A stretch of 44,061 nucleotides of DNA from an uncultured bacterium (GCA_949293265.1 CASFCK010000012.1:1-44061), one strand, 5' to 3'. Shown: positions 16,822 through 26,449, counted from the first letter of the stretch. The notes: generated from the sequence alone by a model not told the origin. Made by a program: numbers and translations.

Positions 16822-16851
16822 AAAAAAAATAGGCTATATTTCTATAGCCTA
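16822..16851 (-). terminator. Terminator after the small membrane protein gene
   Basis: TAGGCTATA (16830-16838) pairs perfectly with TATAGCCTA (16843-16851) around a GAAA-type loop on the minus strand, followed by eight U. It is a textbook intrinsic terminator six bases after the stop at 16857. Confidence 0.9.
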
Positions 16852-16856
16852 AACTT

Positions 16857-17381
16857 TTATTTAGTTACTAATGCTTTGCCAAGACTAACTATTCCAGCAA
16901 GTCCAAAACAAGCAGTGCCTAAATATGCACCTACACCAGCCACAAATGGTGTTATGTCTAATTTTTCAACAGCGTCAACCATATATTGTAATGTTTCAGA
17001 ATAAATTATGAAATTAGGAACAAATATTAACATAACTGCTCCACCAATTAAACATACTGATCCAATTAAATTTAATAATTTAGAACTTAAAATGTTTAAA
17101 AGAATTCCAATTACCCCTAATAACAACGGTATTAAAGCTACAAAACTGAATTGTAGTACTACAATATCATTTGAAGTTAAACCAAAAACAATATCCATAC
17201 CGCTAAATCCTGATTCAATTTCTAATTCTTCTAAGAATTCTTTAATTGATCTCATTACAATTCCTTCATCCGATAATGTTGCTGCATCTACGAATAAAAA
17301 TAAGGCAATACCTAATACCGCTAATAAAATAATGGCTAATAATAATATTTGTGGCAGATTACTTTTTCTTTTCTTTGCCAT
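16857..17381 (-). CDS. Small four-helix membrane protein of unknown function
   Basis: I do not recognise this 174-residue protein. It has a basic N-terminus (MAKKRKSN), then a first transmembrane segment (LPQILLLAIILLAVLGIALF), an outside loop of about 40 residues, and three further hydrophobic segments around residues 70-95, 98-122 and 145-168, with small-residue packing (GVGAYLGTACFGLAG). No catalytic motif is visible. It is a single-gene transcription unit with a near-consensus promoter (17404-17432), ribosome binding site AAAGGAGG and a perfect terminator, so it is a real expressed gene. The neighbours do not suggest a role. Confidence 0.75.
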   Translation of the reverse strand: MAKKRKSNLPQILLLAIILLAVLGIALFLFVDAATLSDEGIVMRSIKEFLEELEIESGFSGMDIVFGLTSNDIVVLQFSFVALIPLLLGVIGILLNILSSKLLNLIGSVCLIGGAVMLIFVPNFIIYSETLQYMVDAVEKLDITPFVAGVGAYLGTACFGLAGIVSLGKALVTK

Positions 17382-17403
17382 ATCAATGTCCTCCTTTAGT
17401 AAT

Positions 17404-17432
17404 ATTATACTTTTATATTGCGTTTAAATCAA
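17404..17432 (-). promoter_or_regulatory. Promoter of the four-helix membrane protein gene
   Basis: Minus-strand TTGATT (17427-17432), a 17-base spacer and a perfect TATAAT (17404-17409), about 20 bases before the ATG at 17381. Confidence 0.75.
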
Positions 17433-17470
17433 CATTGATATGTTAAAATTATTCATTTAGAATGTTTTAA

Positions 17471-17497
17471 TAAATAAAAGCGTAATTAAAGCTTTTT
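17471..17497 (-). terminator. Weak terminator after the ABC exporter operon
   Basis: On the minus strand AAAAGC (17491-17496 side) pairs with GCTTTT (17476-17481 side) around a nine-base loop, followed by ATTTATT. The stem is short and AU-rich, so termination is tentative. Confidence 0.4.
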
Positions 17498-19282
17498 TTA
17501 ATCATTCTTTTCCATATGCTTATATTGAATTTCATAAAGAGAATAATAAAGTCCTTTTTTCTTTAATAATTCCTGATGATTACCTTCTTCAACGATTTGT
17601 CCCTTCTTTAAAACGATTATCTTATCAGCATGTTGAATAGTTGATAACCGGTGGGCAACAATAAGCATAGTTCCAACATTCATCATCTTTTCTAAGCTCT
17701 CTTGAATTAATATTTCTGTTTCAGTATCAATATTAGCAGTAGCTTCATCAAGAATCATAATATTAGGTTTATGAATAACAGTTCTAGCAAAAGATATCAA
17801 TTGTCTTTGTCCAGCTGAAAAATTAGCCCCTCTTTCTAAAACTTTATGGTCATATGCGTCTGGTAATAATTCAATAAAATGATTAGCGTTAACATATTTA
17901 ACAGCTTCAATAACATCTTGCCGACTAAATTTAGGGTCTCTTAAAGTAATGTTTGATTCAATTGAACCAGAAAACATGAATACATCTTGTAACATTTGGC
18001 CAATATGACGTCTTAAACTTTCGATTTTAATATCCATTATATCGATATCATCAATATAAATGTGTCCTTTTTGAATATCATAATTTCTAACAATTAAAGC
18101 CAAAATTGTTGTTTTACCTGCCCCGGTAGCCCCAACAAAAGCGGCTGTTTGTTTTGGCATGATTGTAAATGAAACATCCTTTAAGATCCAATTGTCAGCA
18201 TTATAAGCAAACCAAACATGATCGAAAACAATTTTTCCTTCGAAATGATCTATTTCAATTGCTTCGTCTTTATCTAGTACTACTCTTTCTGTATCTAAAA
18301 TTGTTAATATTTTTTCAGTAGAGGCAAATGCTTGCTGTAATTGATTAAACAATTCTGCTAGTTGCTGAATTGGATTGAAGAATGAATTTATATAGCCATA
18401 ATATGATACAAAATATTCTGGTTTTAATTTATTGACAGCTATTAAATTAACACCAAAATAGATAATTATCATTTGACATATTACATATAATACATATATA
18501 GTTGGTTGAAAAATACCAAAAACTAAAATTTCTTTAATTGAAGCTTTCTTTAATGCTTCATTTCTTTCTTTAAATTCATTATATTTCTTTTCTTCTTGAT
18601 TGAAGATTTGAGTTACCTTCATTCCAGAAATATTTTCTGACAAAAACGAGTTAACAGCAGAAACATTTTGTCTAACATCACGATAAGCTTTACGTGAATT
18701 TTTACGGAAAATGATCGTAACAAAAACTAAAATTGGAACAATACAAAGTAAAATTAGGGTTATTTGCCATGATATAGTAAACATAATTATTAAGACGATT
18801 ACTATAGTTAATATATAACGCAAAAAGTTGACTAAAACATTACTGAAAAAATCATTTAAGGTAACTGTATCTGATGTTACTCTTGTTACTAATCTACCTA
18901 CTGGTTGTTCATTAATTTGAGCTATTGATAGTGATTCAATGTGGCAAAAAATATCATTTCTAATTCTAAATAATATTTTTTGACCAATGTTTTGTAATAA
19001 CATCGAGTTAAAATAATTAATAAAACAAGCAACAATAGCTAAAACAGCATAACCACCAATTAATAAGAAACAATATAATAGTATTTTAGCATTTGTTAAA
19101 GTTTCACTTCTTAAGAATGCTACAATTTGACCTTGTAGTAAAGGCGGAATTAAATCAATAACAACTAAAATAAAAGTCAATATAATTCCAACTATAAAGT
19201 TTTTAAGATGTGGTTTAGCAAATAAAACTAATCTTTTAATAATTTCTTTATCTTTATAATTTCTTGTTATATCTTTAGTCAT
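17498..19282 (-). CDS. ABC exporter half-transporter, canonical-site subunit (YheH/BmrD-like)
   Basis: The 594-residue protein fuses an N-terminal six-helix ABC transmembrane domain (about residues 20-320) to a nucleotide-binding domain with Walker A GATGAGKTT, Walker B IMILDEATANID with the catalytic Glu intact, and H-loop AHRLST. Its signature is FSAGQ rather than LSGGQ. In heterodimeric exporters such as BmrC/BmrD, one subunit keeps the catalytic Glu but has a variant signature, as seen here, while the partner shows the reverse. It overlaps the partner gene by eight bases. The substrate may be drugs, lipids or peptides and cannot be told; location next to uppP and cls hints at an envelope role. 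Confidence 0.9.
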   Translation of the reverse strand: MTKDITRNYKDKEIIKRLVLFAKPHLKNFIVGIILTFILVVIDLIPPLLQGQIVAFLRSETLTNAKILLYCFLLIGGYAVLAIVACFINYFNSMLLQNIGQKILFRIRNDIFCHIESLSIAQINEQPVGRLVTRVTSDTVTLNDFFSNVLVNFLRYILTIVIVLIIMFTISWQITLILLCIVPILVFVTIIFRKNSRKAYRDVRQNVSAVNSFLSENISGMKVTQIFNQEEKKYNEFKERNEALKKASIKEILVFGIFQPTIYVLYVICQMIIIYFGVNLIAVNKLKPEYFVSYYGYINSFFNPIQQLAELFNQLQQAFASTEKILTILDTERVVLDKDEAIEIDHFEGKIVFDHVWFAYNADNWILKDVSFTIMPKQTAAFVGATGAGKTTILALIVRNYDIQKGHIYIDDIDIMDIKIESLRRHIGQMLQDVFMFSGSIESNITLRDPKFSRQDVIEAVKYVNANHFIELLPDAYDHKVLERGANFSAGQRQLISFARTVIHKPNIMILDEATANIDTETEILIQESLEKMMNVGTMLIVAHRLSTIQHADKIIVLKKGQIVEEGNHQELLKKKGLYYSLYEIQYKHMEKND

Positions 19283-21032
19283 TACTATTCACCTCCGCTT
19301 CTAAGGCTTGTAGTTTAACCATTTCTTGATATAGTTTATTATCTTTTAATAGTGATTCATTATTACCAATACCTACTATTTTACCTTCATCTAATAAAAT
19401 AATTAAATCTAAATCTTTAACTGTTGAAATACGATGAGATACCATTATAGTAGTTTTACCTTTTCTAAGTGACTTTAAGTTACTTAATATTTTTTCTTCA
19501 GTTTTTGTGTCAACAGCTGAAACGCTATCATCAAAAATCATAATAGGTGGATTTTTAAGTAATGCTCTTGCAATACTTACTCTTTGTTTTTGACCACCTG
19601 ATAATGTAACTCCTCTTTCCCCTAAAATAGTTTGATAACCGTGTTGAAACTCAACAATGTTATCATGAACATCCGATAAAGTTGCAGATTTAATAATTTC
19701 TTTATCATCTACATCACCATCAAAGGCGAAAGCTATATTATTTCTTACTGTATCAGAAAACAAGAAATTATCTTGTGGTACATAACCTATACTTTCTCTT
19801 ACTTTTTTATAAGGCAATTTCATAATGTCTTTATTATCTAATAGTATTGAATTATTAGGAACATTATAAAGTCTTAATAATAGATCAACTAAAGTTGATT
19901 TACCTGATCCGGTTTTACCAAGTATACCAACCATTTGTCCTTTATTTATAGTAAAGGTAATATCTTTTAAGATATCTTCATCGGCATCGTTATATTTAAA
20001 TGATAAATGGTTGAATTCGATTTTACCTTCTATTTGGCTATCAACTATTTCATTATCAACTATTTCTGGTGCCTCATCTAATAATTCAGATACTCTAATT
20101 AAACTAGCTTTTGCTTGTGATCTTAAATTGATCAATTGACCTATAGCCATCATTGGCCAAGTTAAAGAATTAAAATAAGAAACAAATGCTGTTAAATCAC
20201 CAATTGAAAAATCTAATGTTGTTCCTTTAATTAGATAAACCCCACCAGCAAACAAGAAGGATATAATTAAATTTAATATTAATGTAATCGCAACATTTAA
20301 AATCATATAATAGCGTAAAAACGCCATATTTTTGTCATAATTATCTTTGTTGATTTGTGTAAAAGCACTCTTTTCCTCTTCTTCTTTAACAAAGGCTTTT
20401 ATAACACTTATGCCGGTAAAATTTTCTTGCGTAAAATCAGACAAATCCTCATATGCTTTTTGTCTAATCGCAAATTTATTTTCCATTTTTTGGCCTAAAA
20501 ATAAAGAAGCTACACCAATTCCAACTGCTGGAATTAAGGTTATTAATGTCAAAGCCCAGTTTAAAATAAACATCTTAACTAAGGCTATAGCACCTAGGAA
20601 AATAAAGTCAATAAGCATGATTGTACCTTGACCAAAGAAAGCTCTAATAGTTTGTAAATCATTAGTATATAAAGCCATTAAAGCTCCGGTTTTATGTTTT
20701 TTATAATAACTATAACTAAGCTTTTCGCTATGAGAAAACATCATATCTCGCAGATCAGCTTCAATTCTTACACCAACCCCAAATATACAATAACGCCAGG
20801 TGAATCGACCTGTAAACATTATAATAGCTATAGCTCCAATCCAAGTAATAGCCGTATTTAAAATGGATTTGTCATTAAAAATTGAACCATTATCGACTGA
20901 ATCAATGATATTACCAAATATTTCTGGTATTAATAATTGAAAATAATCTACAACTATTAAAGCTATAACACCAAAGAAGAAAAACCAAAAATATTTAGTA
21001 TAGAACTTATTAACGTATTTACCAAATAACAT
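19275..21032 (-). CDS. ABC exporter half-transporter, degenerate-site subunit (YheI/BmrC-like)
   Basis: I start at ATG 21032 (MLFGKYVNKFY) because AGAGGC lies six bases upstream and overlaps the uppP stop; earlier in-frame starts lie inside uppP without a site. The ~585-residue protein has six transmembrane helices and a nucleotide-binding domain with Walker A GKTGSGKST, signature LSGGQKQR and Walker B IMIFDDSVSAVD. Here the catalytic Glu is replaced by Asp, the mark of the degenerate site in heterodimeric exporters. It therefore pairs with the 17498 product, whose signature is the variant one. The order cls-uppP-exporter on one transcript suggests a link with the membrane or envelope. Confidence 0.9.
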   Translation of the reverse strand: MLFGKYVNKFYTKYFWFFFFGVIALIVVDYFQLLIPEIFGNIIDSVDNGSIFNDKSILNTAITWIGAIAIIMFTGRFTWRYCIFGVGVRIEADLRDMMFSHSEKLSYSYYKKHKTGALMALYTNDLQTIRAFFGQGTIMLIDFIFLGAIALVKMFILNWALTLITLIPAVGIGVASLFLGQKMENKFAIRQKAYEDLSDFTQENFTGISVIKAFVKEEEEKSAFTQINKDNYDKNMAFLRYYMILNVAITLILNLIISFLFAGGVYLIKGTTLDFSIGDLTAFVSYFNSLTWPMMAIGQLINLRSQAKASLIRVSELLDEAPEIVDNEIVDSQIEGKIEFNHLSFKYNDADEDILKDITFTINKGQMVGILGKTGSGKSTLVDLLLRLYNVPNNSILLDNKDIMKLPYKKVRESIGYVPQDNFLFSDTVRNNIAFAFDGDVDDKEIIKSATLSDVHDNIVEFQHGYQTILGERGVTLSGGQKQRVSIARALLKNPPIMIFDDSVSAVDTKTEEKILSNLKSLRKGKTTIMVSHRISTVKDLDLIILLDEGKIVGIGNNESLLKDNKLYQEMVKLQALEAEVNSND

Positions 21033-21042
21033 AATAAAGCCT

Positions 21043-21885
21043 CTAAACAGAAATAACTTGACTAGCAAATAAAATTATTAAAATAATACCTAATATTATT
21101 CTATATATACCAAATACTTTAAAGTCGTGTTTCTTAATATATTTCATTAAGAATTTAATAACTAACATACTTACTATAAAAGCTACTACAACCCCAACTA
21201 ATAAAAATATAATTTGATCTGTTGTGATTGTGTTATCCATAAAGAATTTTACAGCTTTTAATAAACTAGCTCCTAACATAACTGGAATTGATAAGAAAAA
21301 ACTAAATTCAGCTGATACTGTTCTATTACAACCAATTAACATCGCACCTAATATAGTAACTCCGCTTCTTGAAGTGCCTGGTATTAATGCTAATAATTGA
21401 ACACATCCAATTATTAGAGCTGTTGATAAGCTCATTTCCGTTATGTCATTTATCTTAAATTCTCTTTTTTTGTTAAATATTTCAATAACAATAAATAAAA
21501 CACCATAAATAATTAAAGTAATACTAACTGTAATTGAATTATATAAATGTTCATCTAACCAATCATCAAAAATTAAACCTATTACTGCTGCAGGTAAACA
21601 AGCGATTAAAACTTTAAGCCAAATCATCCAGGTGTTTTTCTTAACTTCTTTTGGCTTACTAGAACCAAAAGGCCAAAGTTTAGAAAAGAAACAAATTATA
21701 ACCGCAATAATAGCACCAAGCTGAATTACAACTAAAAATAAGTCCCAAAAAGCCGAGCCAAATGTTTCTTTTACATCTAATAAAGATTCTAAAATTATCA
21801 TGTGCCCTGTTGAACTTACCGGTAACCATTCGGTTATACCTTCAACAATCCCAAATAATATACTTTTTAAAACATCAATAAACAT
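21043..21885 (-). CDS. uppP: Undecaprenyl-diphosphatase (UppP/BacA)
   Basis: The 280-residue polytopic protein has the family motifs GIVEGITEWLPVSSTGHMII near the N-terminus, containing the catalytic Glu-rich segment, and PGTSRSGVTI around residues 165-175. It dephosphorylates undecaprenyl diphosphate at the membrane, recycling the lipid carrier used for cell wall and surface polymers, and confers bacitracin tolerance. Ribosome binding site GAGGAAAAG supports the start. The gene is 11 bases after cls and followed directly by the exporter genes, so it lies within an envelope operon. Its presence implies some undecaprenyl-linked polymer synthesis, though it also survives in some wall-less Mollicutes. 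Confidence 0.95.
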   Translation of the reverse strand: MFIDVLKSILFGIVEGITEWLPVSSTGHMIILESLLDVKETFGSAFWDLFLVVIQLGAIIAVIICFFSKLWPFGSSKPKEVKKNTWMIWLKVLIACLPAAVIGLIFDDWLDEHLYNSITVSITLIIYGVLFIVIEIFNKKREFKINDITEMSLSTALIIGCVQLLALIPGTSRSGVTILGAMLIGCNRTVSAEFSFFLSIPVMLGASLLKAVKFFMDNTITTDQIIFLLVGVVVAFIVSMLVIKFLMKYIKKHDFKVFGIYRIILGIILIILFASQVISV

Positions 21886-21896
21886 AACTTTTCCTC

Positions 21897-23426
21897 CTAT
21901 AACATTGGGGCAAATAAACGTAATAAGAAAGCTAAAAATTTAGAAAAAGGATTTCTATTGTTCCAATCTTCTAATGAGTAATTTTCACTTTCTTCAATCG
22001 CATTTATAAAATCCGCCTTCATTTTTAATATTTCTTTGTCTTTTAATAAAACTGTACCACATTCATAATGCAAGAACAAACTTCTATAATCCATATTTAT
22101 CGTTCCACAATATGCATATTTATCATCTACTATAATTTCTTTAGCATGATTAAATCCTGGTGTATATTCATAAATTTTAACACCACTATGTAATAATTTT
22201 TTATAATGTGCTCTTGTAAACATAAAAACTGTTTTTTTATCTGGTATACCTGGTACTAAGATTTTAACGTCAACCCCGCTTTTAGCTTGTAGGCAAATAG
22301 CATTTAACATTTCATCATCAATTATTAAATAGGGCGTAGAAATATATAAATATTTATCAGCTTGATTAATTAAACTTTTAAATACATCATAACCAGTATG
22401 ACTACTAGTATTAGGACCATCTGAAAAAGGAATTACATAACTATTATTGTTAATGTTATTTAGACTGATATACTTTTCGGGAATTAATCTTTCTTTAGTA
22501 GATGTATACCACATATCTATAAACATGGCTATAAAACTATTAGTAGCTTCACCTTCAAGTAATAAGGCGTTATCACGCCAAAATCCAAATCTTTCTTTAG
22601 CGTGAATGTATTCATCAGCTAAATTGTCACCACCACAATAAGAATATATACCATCAATAATACAAATCTTACGGTGATCACGATAATTAAAGGCTGGGTT
22701 AATGTTTAAACCAAGTGGTTCATAAACTGCTATTTTTAAATTAGGAATGTTAACAAACCTGTTTATAGTTTTGGCTGATAAGGCTCTTTTTGAACCTATG
22801 TCATCATAGATAATCTTTATTTCGATTCCTTTGTTTCCTAATTCTTCTAAAACATCTAATAATTCTTCTAGTAATATACCATCTGATAAAATAAAATATT
22901 CTAAAAATATATATTTTTTAGCTTGTCTCATTTTACTAATCATATCTTGATGTTTTTTTAATGCATCATTAAAAAAGACAACATCTGTGTTTTTATACAT
23001 TATATAAAATGAATCTTCATAAATTAGTTTAGATATTTTTTTAGTGAATACATCATCATCTTCATAATTAGCGTATTTAATTATTCCTCTTTCTTTAATT
23101 ACTTTTTCTAATTTCTTTCTTTTTCTTCTTGGTAATCTTTTAGCAGTGTAATTAGATATGTATAAAAAAATAAAAAAATACGGCATAATACCAATTAAAA
23201 TAATCCAAGTTAATTTATAACTAACTGAAGAATCCCCATTGATAATAAATGTAGCAGCAATCACAAATAAAATAACACCTATGATATATAGAGCATGACT
23301 TCCTGAAAAGCTTCCTACAATTGTGATGTAATAAATAAATATTTGAATACTTAAAACAATTACAGCTAAAATAAAATAGATTATTTTTTTCCAAATTGGA
23401 GTAGTTATTCTTTCGTTTTGTAGCAT
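21897..23426 (-). CDS. cls: Cardiolipin synthase (phospholipase D family)
   Basis: The 509-residue protein begins with hydrophobic helices of the PLDc_N type (about residues 12-90), then two phospholipase D active sites. The first is HRKICIID with GGDNL following. The second is HAKEIIVDDKYAYCGTINMD. It condenses two phosphatidylglycerol molecules, or uses a CDP-diacylglycerol-independent route, to make cardiolipin at the membrane. Ribosome binding site GGAGG precedes ATG 23426 by six bases. The T-tract of the upstream lipoprotein gene's terminator runs straight into this site, so no promoter fits in between. Transcription probably comes from readthrough or from inside the upstream gene. Confidence 0.93.
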   Translation of the reverse strand: MLQNERITTPIWKKIIYFILAVIVLSIQIFIYYITIVGSFSGSHALYIIGVILFVIAATFIINGDSSVSYKLTWIILIGIMPYFFIFLYISNYTAKRLPRRKRKKLEKVIKERGIIKYANYEDDDVFTKKISKLIYEDSFYIMYKNTDVVFFNDALKKHQDMISKMRQAKKYIFLEYFILSDGILLEELLDVLEELGNKGIEIKIIYDDIGSKRALSAKTINRFVNIPNLKIAVYEPLGLNINPAFNYRDHRKICIIDGIYSYCGGDNLADEYIHAKERFGFWRDNALLLEGEATNSFIAMFIDMWYTSTKERLIPEKYISLNNINNNSYVIPFSDGPNTSSHTGYDVFKSLINQADKYLYISTPYLIIDDEMLNAICLQAKSGVDVKILVPGIPDKKTVFMFTRAHYKKLLHSGVKIYEYTPGFNHAKEIIVDDKYAYCGTINMDYRSLFLHYECGTVLLKDKEILKMKADFINAIEESENYSLEDWNNRNPFSKFLAFLLRLFAPML

Positions 23427-23435
23427 ATGGCCTCC

Positions 23436-23464
23436 AAAAAAAATAAAAGGGCTAGCGCCCTTTT
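23436..23464 (-). terminator. Terminator between lipoprotein gene and cls
   Basis: AAAAGGGC and GCCCTTTT form an eight-base-pair stem (23445-23464) with a four-base loop, followed by ATTTTTTTT on the minus strand. It overlaps the stop codon of the lipoprotein gene and abuts the cls ribosome binding site, so it would act as an attenuator for cls. Confidence 0.8.
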
Positions 23465-24174
23465 TATTCAGCTAAATCCTTAATTAGAGAAGCACTAGTA
23501 TTTAATTTAATAAATGTATATTCGTTTAATGAGCCAGTACTTACTAAATCTAAATTGCCTGCGTTGTCTTTAGCATATGTAATTTCAAAATATGTAGGTA
23601 TTAATGCATATGTATGTAATATAGCTGTTGCTGTACCATCTTCTTTAGTTACATATTCCATTATTTCAACAGGCATATATAAGACACCTAAACATCTTAT
23701 TTCATCTTCATGATAAGTGACAGCTTCTATAACATCTTTTTTGACTGTTGTTGTAGTAGTTTCAGCTAGTTTAGCTCTAACGTTAGTATATTCAGCAACT
23801 ATTGAAGTGTTAATTTCTTTTAATTGATTTAAAATAGTAGTGAAATCAACATTAGCACAAGATAAGGCTGTAAAGTTTAATGATTTAAATTTATCATTAA
23901 TATTATCTTTATTATAAACACTTTCTTCAATATTAGTTAATGTATAGTAGCTTGACTTCTCTATATCAGTAGGAATAAAAACTTCATATCCCGCTGCATT
24001 ATTTTCTCTAGCTTTAACAGGTGTTTCTTGAAAATCAATTTTACTTAAATATTCACTATAAATTTTTGTTCCTAAAATTGAGTCATCTAAAACATAGTTT
24101 GGTTTGTCATCTTGACATGAAGCTAAACTAAATAGAACAAATATAGTTAATATAGAAGCTAATATTTTTTTCAT
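23464..24174 (-). CDS. Lipoprotein of unknown function
   Basis: The 236-residue product has a clear lipoprotein signal (MKKILASILTIFVLFSLASC, Cys20) followed by a mature domain that I do not recognise. The mature part is mixed alpha/beta with DILGTKIYSEYL-like start, a Thr-rich segment (AETTTTTVKKD, about residues 135-145), and a C-terminal strand-rich half. No catalytic motif is evident. It has ribosome binding site GAAAGGA and an extended -10-type promoter upstream, and ends in a strong terminator. It precedes the cls-uppP-exporter genes, but that does not define its job. Confidence 0.75.
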   Translation of the reverse strand: MKKILASILTIFVLFSLASCQDDKPNYVLDDSILGTKIYSEYLSKIDFQETPVKARENNAAGYEVFIPTDIEKSSYYTLTNIEESVYNKDNINDKFKSLNFTALSCANVDFTTILNQLKEINTSIVAEYTNVRAKLAETTTTTVKKDVIEAVTYHEDEIRCLGVLYMPVEIMEYVTKEDGTATAILHTYALIPTYFEITYAKDNAGNLDLVSTGSLNEYTFIKLNTSASLIKDLAE

Positions 24175-24203
24175 ATTAGATCATTCCTTTCAAAATCTTA
24201 TTA

Positions 24204-24212
24204 ATTGTAGCA
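24204..24212 (-). promoter_or_regulatory. Extended -10 promoter of the unknown lipoprotein gene
   Basis: Minus-strand TGCTACAAT lies about 30 bases before ATG 24174; no good -35 is visible, as is usual for extended -10 promoters. Confidence 0.4.
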
Positions 24213-24237
24213 TATTTTCTATTATAATAAAAGAAAA

Positions 24238-25167
24238 TTATTCTTTTTTATCATTTTTATTAGCTCGCGGATGGGCTAAAATATATTCTTTTCTTAAATT
24301 TTCATAAGTGACATGGGTATATATTTGTGTAGTAGATAAATTGACATGTCCTAAAAGTTCTTGAACAGAACGTAAATCAGCACCATTATTTAATAAACTA
24401 GTCGCAAAACTATGTCTTAACATATGGGGTGAAATATGAAATGTTTCTTCACAATTTTTAATAACTTTATTTAATATTACTCTAACTCCTCTAGGAGTAA
24501 GAGTAGTTCCTTTATTGTTAATAAATAAGCTTCTATTAGTTTCATCATCACTTTTAGCTAATAGATTAACTCGTTCATAATTAATATAGTGTCTTAAATC
24601 TTTTGCTAAATCTTCAAATATTAAAACTATTCTTTCTTTATTACCTTTACCTAAAACTTTTATTTCTAAGTTTATTAAATCTATATCACTGGTTTTAAGA
24701 GCACAAAGTTCAGATACTCTTAAACCTGTTGAATATAATAATTCAATTAAAATATAGTCTCTAAAACCTAGTGGATTTTCTTTCTTACAGGCATTTAACA
24801 TTAATAATATTTCTTTTTCTCTAATAATTTGAGGCAATCTCTTTGGTTTTTTTAAACTAGAAATGTTAATAAAATAATTATTTCTAACTATTTCTTCACT
24901 AACTAAATAATCATAAAACCCTCTTAATGAAGCCATTTTACGATTAACTGTGTTTACCGATTCACCCTTATTATTTAAATTTGATATAAAGGCTTTACAA
25001 ACCCTATCATTCCTAATGGTTAATATGTCTTTTGCAAATTTTTCTTCTTTAACAAATAAAGAAAATTCTTCTATATCATTGCGGTAGGCTAATATAGTGT
25101 TATTAGAATAATTTAAAACACTATTTAAATATTCTAAATATTTGTTAATTGCCTCTTCTTCTTTCAT
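24238..25167 (-). CDS. xerC: Tyrosine recombinase XerC
   Basis: The 309-residue protein has an N-terminal SAM-like core-binding domain (YLEYLNSVLNYSNNTILAYR) and a catalytic domain with the conserved residues Arg in STGLRVSELCAL, Lys in LGKGNKERIV, HMLRHSFAT (His, Arg), GHVNLSTTQIYTH (His) and the nucleophilic Tyr in IYTHV. It resolves chromosome dimers at dif. Length and lack of accessory domains fit XerC/XerD rather than a phage integrase. The order trmFO-xerC matches Bacillus trmFO-codV, so XerC is preferred to XerD. The start overlaps the trmFO end by 23 bases, with a weak upstream GAGG, so translation is probably coupled. Confidence 0.9.
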   Translation of the reverse strand: MKEEEAINKYLEYLNSVLNYSNNTILAYRNDIEEFSLFVKEEKFAKDILTIRNDRVCKAFISNLNNKGESVNTVNRKMASLRGFYDYLVSEEIVRNNYFINISSLKKPKRLPQIIREKEILLMLNACKKENPLGFRDYILIELLYSTGLRVSELCALKTSDIDLINLEIKVLGKGNKERIVLIFEDLAKDLRHYINYERVNLLAKSDDETNRSLFINNKGTTLTPRGVRVILNKVIKNCEETFHISPHMLRHSFATSLLNNGADLRSVQELLGHVNLSTTQIYTHVTYENLRKEYILAHPRANKNDKKE

Positions 25168-26449
25168 ATTCTTCTTTAACCTCTTTGATTTTAGCTAAAG
25201 CTCTTGTGCCATAAGCTTTTTTTCTGTCTTTTTTATTAACTTCTAATAAAGGTGGAACTATTCCAAAATTAGCGTTCATCGGCAAAAAGTTTTCTTGCCA
25301 AGCTGAAATATAATGTAATAAAGAACCTATAATCGTCTCAGTTGGAAAAGTAATTAATTCCTTCCCTCTTATTAATAAATTCATATTTATAGCCGCTACA
25401 ATTCCACTTGCAAAACTTTCAACATAACCTTCTACACCACTTAATTGACCAGCGAAAAATACATTAGGGTGTTTTTTAGTTTGTAAGGTTGGGTTTAATA
25501 TTTTAGGAGCGTTTATATACGTATTTTTATGCATTCTTCCATATTTAGCAAAACGAACATTTTCTAGTCCTGGAATTAAACTAAAAACCCGTTTTTGTTC
25601 ACCAAATTTTAAATGGGTTTGAAAACCAACTATATTAAACATCTCTTTTTTTACATCATCTTGCCTTAATTGTACAACCGCATAAGGGCTTAAACCTGAT
25701 GGGGTTTTAAGACCTACTGGTTTCATTGGCCCAAATAATAAAGTTTTAGCCCCTCTTTTTGCCATGATTTCAATTGGCATACAAGCTTCAAAAACTTTAA
25801 CTTCAAAATCTGGTGTAGGTACTTCTTCAGCATTTATAAGTTCATTATAAAATAATTCAAATTCTTCTTTAGTAAATGGACAATTTAAATAATCGGCTTC
25901 CCCTTTATCATAGCGGGATTTAAAATATACCTTATCATAGTTGATGCTATCAGCATAAATAATAGGCGCTTGCGCATCATAAAAATAAAAGTCATCTAAC
26001 CCAAATAATTCTTTAATATTATTAGCTAAAGCATCACTTGTTAAAGGGCCTGTAGCGATAATGGTATATTCATCAGGATTAATTTTTACAACTTCTTCAT
26101 TAATGATTTTAATATTAGGGAAGCTTTTAATTATCTTAGTAACCATTTCACTATATTTTTCGCGATCAACGGCTAAAGAAGCTCCTGCCGGAACTTTAGT
26201 TTCTTTAGCTACTTTCATAATTAAAGAATCTAATTCTTCCATTTCGGCTTTTAAAATTCCACAAGCATTTTCTAAAGAACTTGATTTTAAACTATTTGAA
26301 CAAACAAGTTCTGCTAATTTATCTGTTTGATGAGCTGGGGTCATTTTTTTAGGTCGCATTTCATAAAGTATAACCTCATAACCTAATTTAGCTAAATGAT
26401 AAGCAGCCTCACAGCCTGCTAAACCACCACCAATAATTTTAATTTGCAT
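25145..26449 (-). CDS. trmFO: Methylenetetrahydrofolate-tRNA-(uracil-5-)-methyltransferase TrmFO
   Basis: The 434-residue FAD protein has the N-terminal dinucleotide-binding motif IGGGLAGCEAAYHLAKLGY, then VILYEMRPKKMTPAH and LVCSNSLKS, characteristic of TrmFO (Gid). Near the C-terminus NVFFAGQLSGVEGYVESFASG is also typical. It makes 5-methyluridine at position 54 of tRNA using methylenetetrahydrofolate and FADH2, in Gram-positive-type bacteria in place of SAM-dependent TrmA. It overlaps ung by 11 bases and xerC by 23, forming a tight operon. Confidence 0.96.
   Translation of the reverse strand: MQIKIIGGGLAGCEAAYHLAKLGYEVILYEMRPKKMTPAHQTDKLAELVCSNSLKSSSLENACGILKAEMEELDSLIMKVAKETKVPAGASLAVDREKYSEMVTKIIKSFPNIKIINEEVVKINPDEYTIIATGPLTSDALANNIKELFGLDDFYFYDAQAPIIYADSINYDKVYFKSRYDKGEADYLNCPFTKEEFELFYNELINAEEVPTPDFEVKVFEACMPIEIMAKRGAKTLLFGPMKPVGLKTPSGLSPYAVVQLRQDDVKKEMFNIVGFQTHLKFGEQKRVFSLIPGLENVRFAKYGRMHKNTYINAPKILNPTLQTKKHPNVFFAGQLSGVEGYVESFASGIVAAINMNLLIRGKELITFPTETIIGSLLHYISAWQENFLPMNANFGIVPPLLEVNKKDRKKAYGTRALAKIKEVKEEYERRRGN

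Noticed and set aside
17008-17427. A plus-strand open frame opposite the four-helix membrane protein gene
   Set aside because: The minus-strand gene has a promoter, ribosome binding site, terminator and clear membrane helices; the plus frame has none of these.
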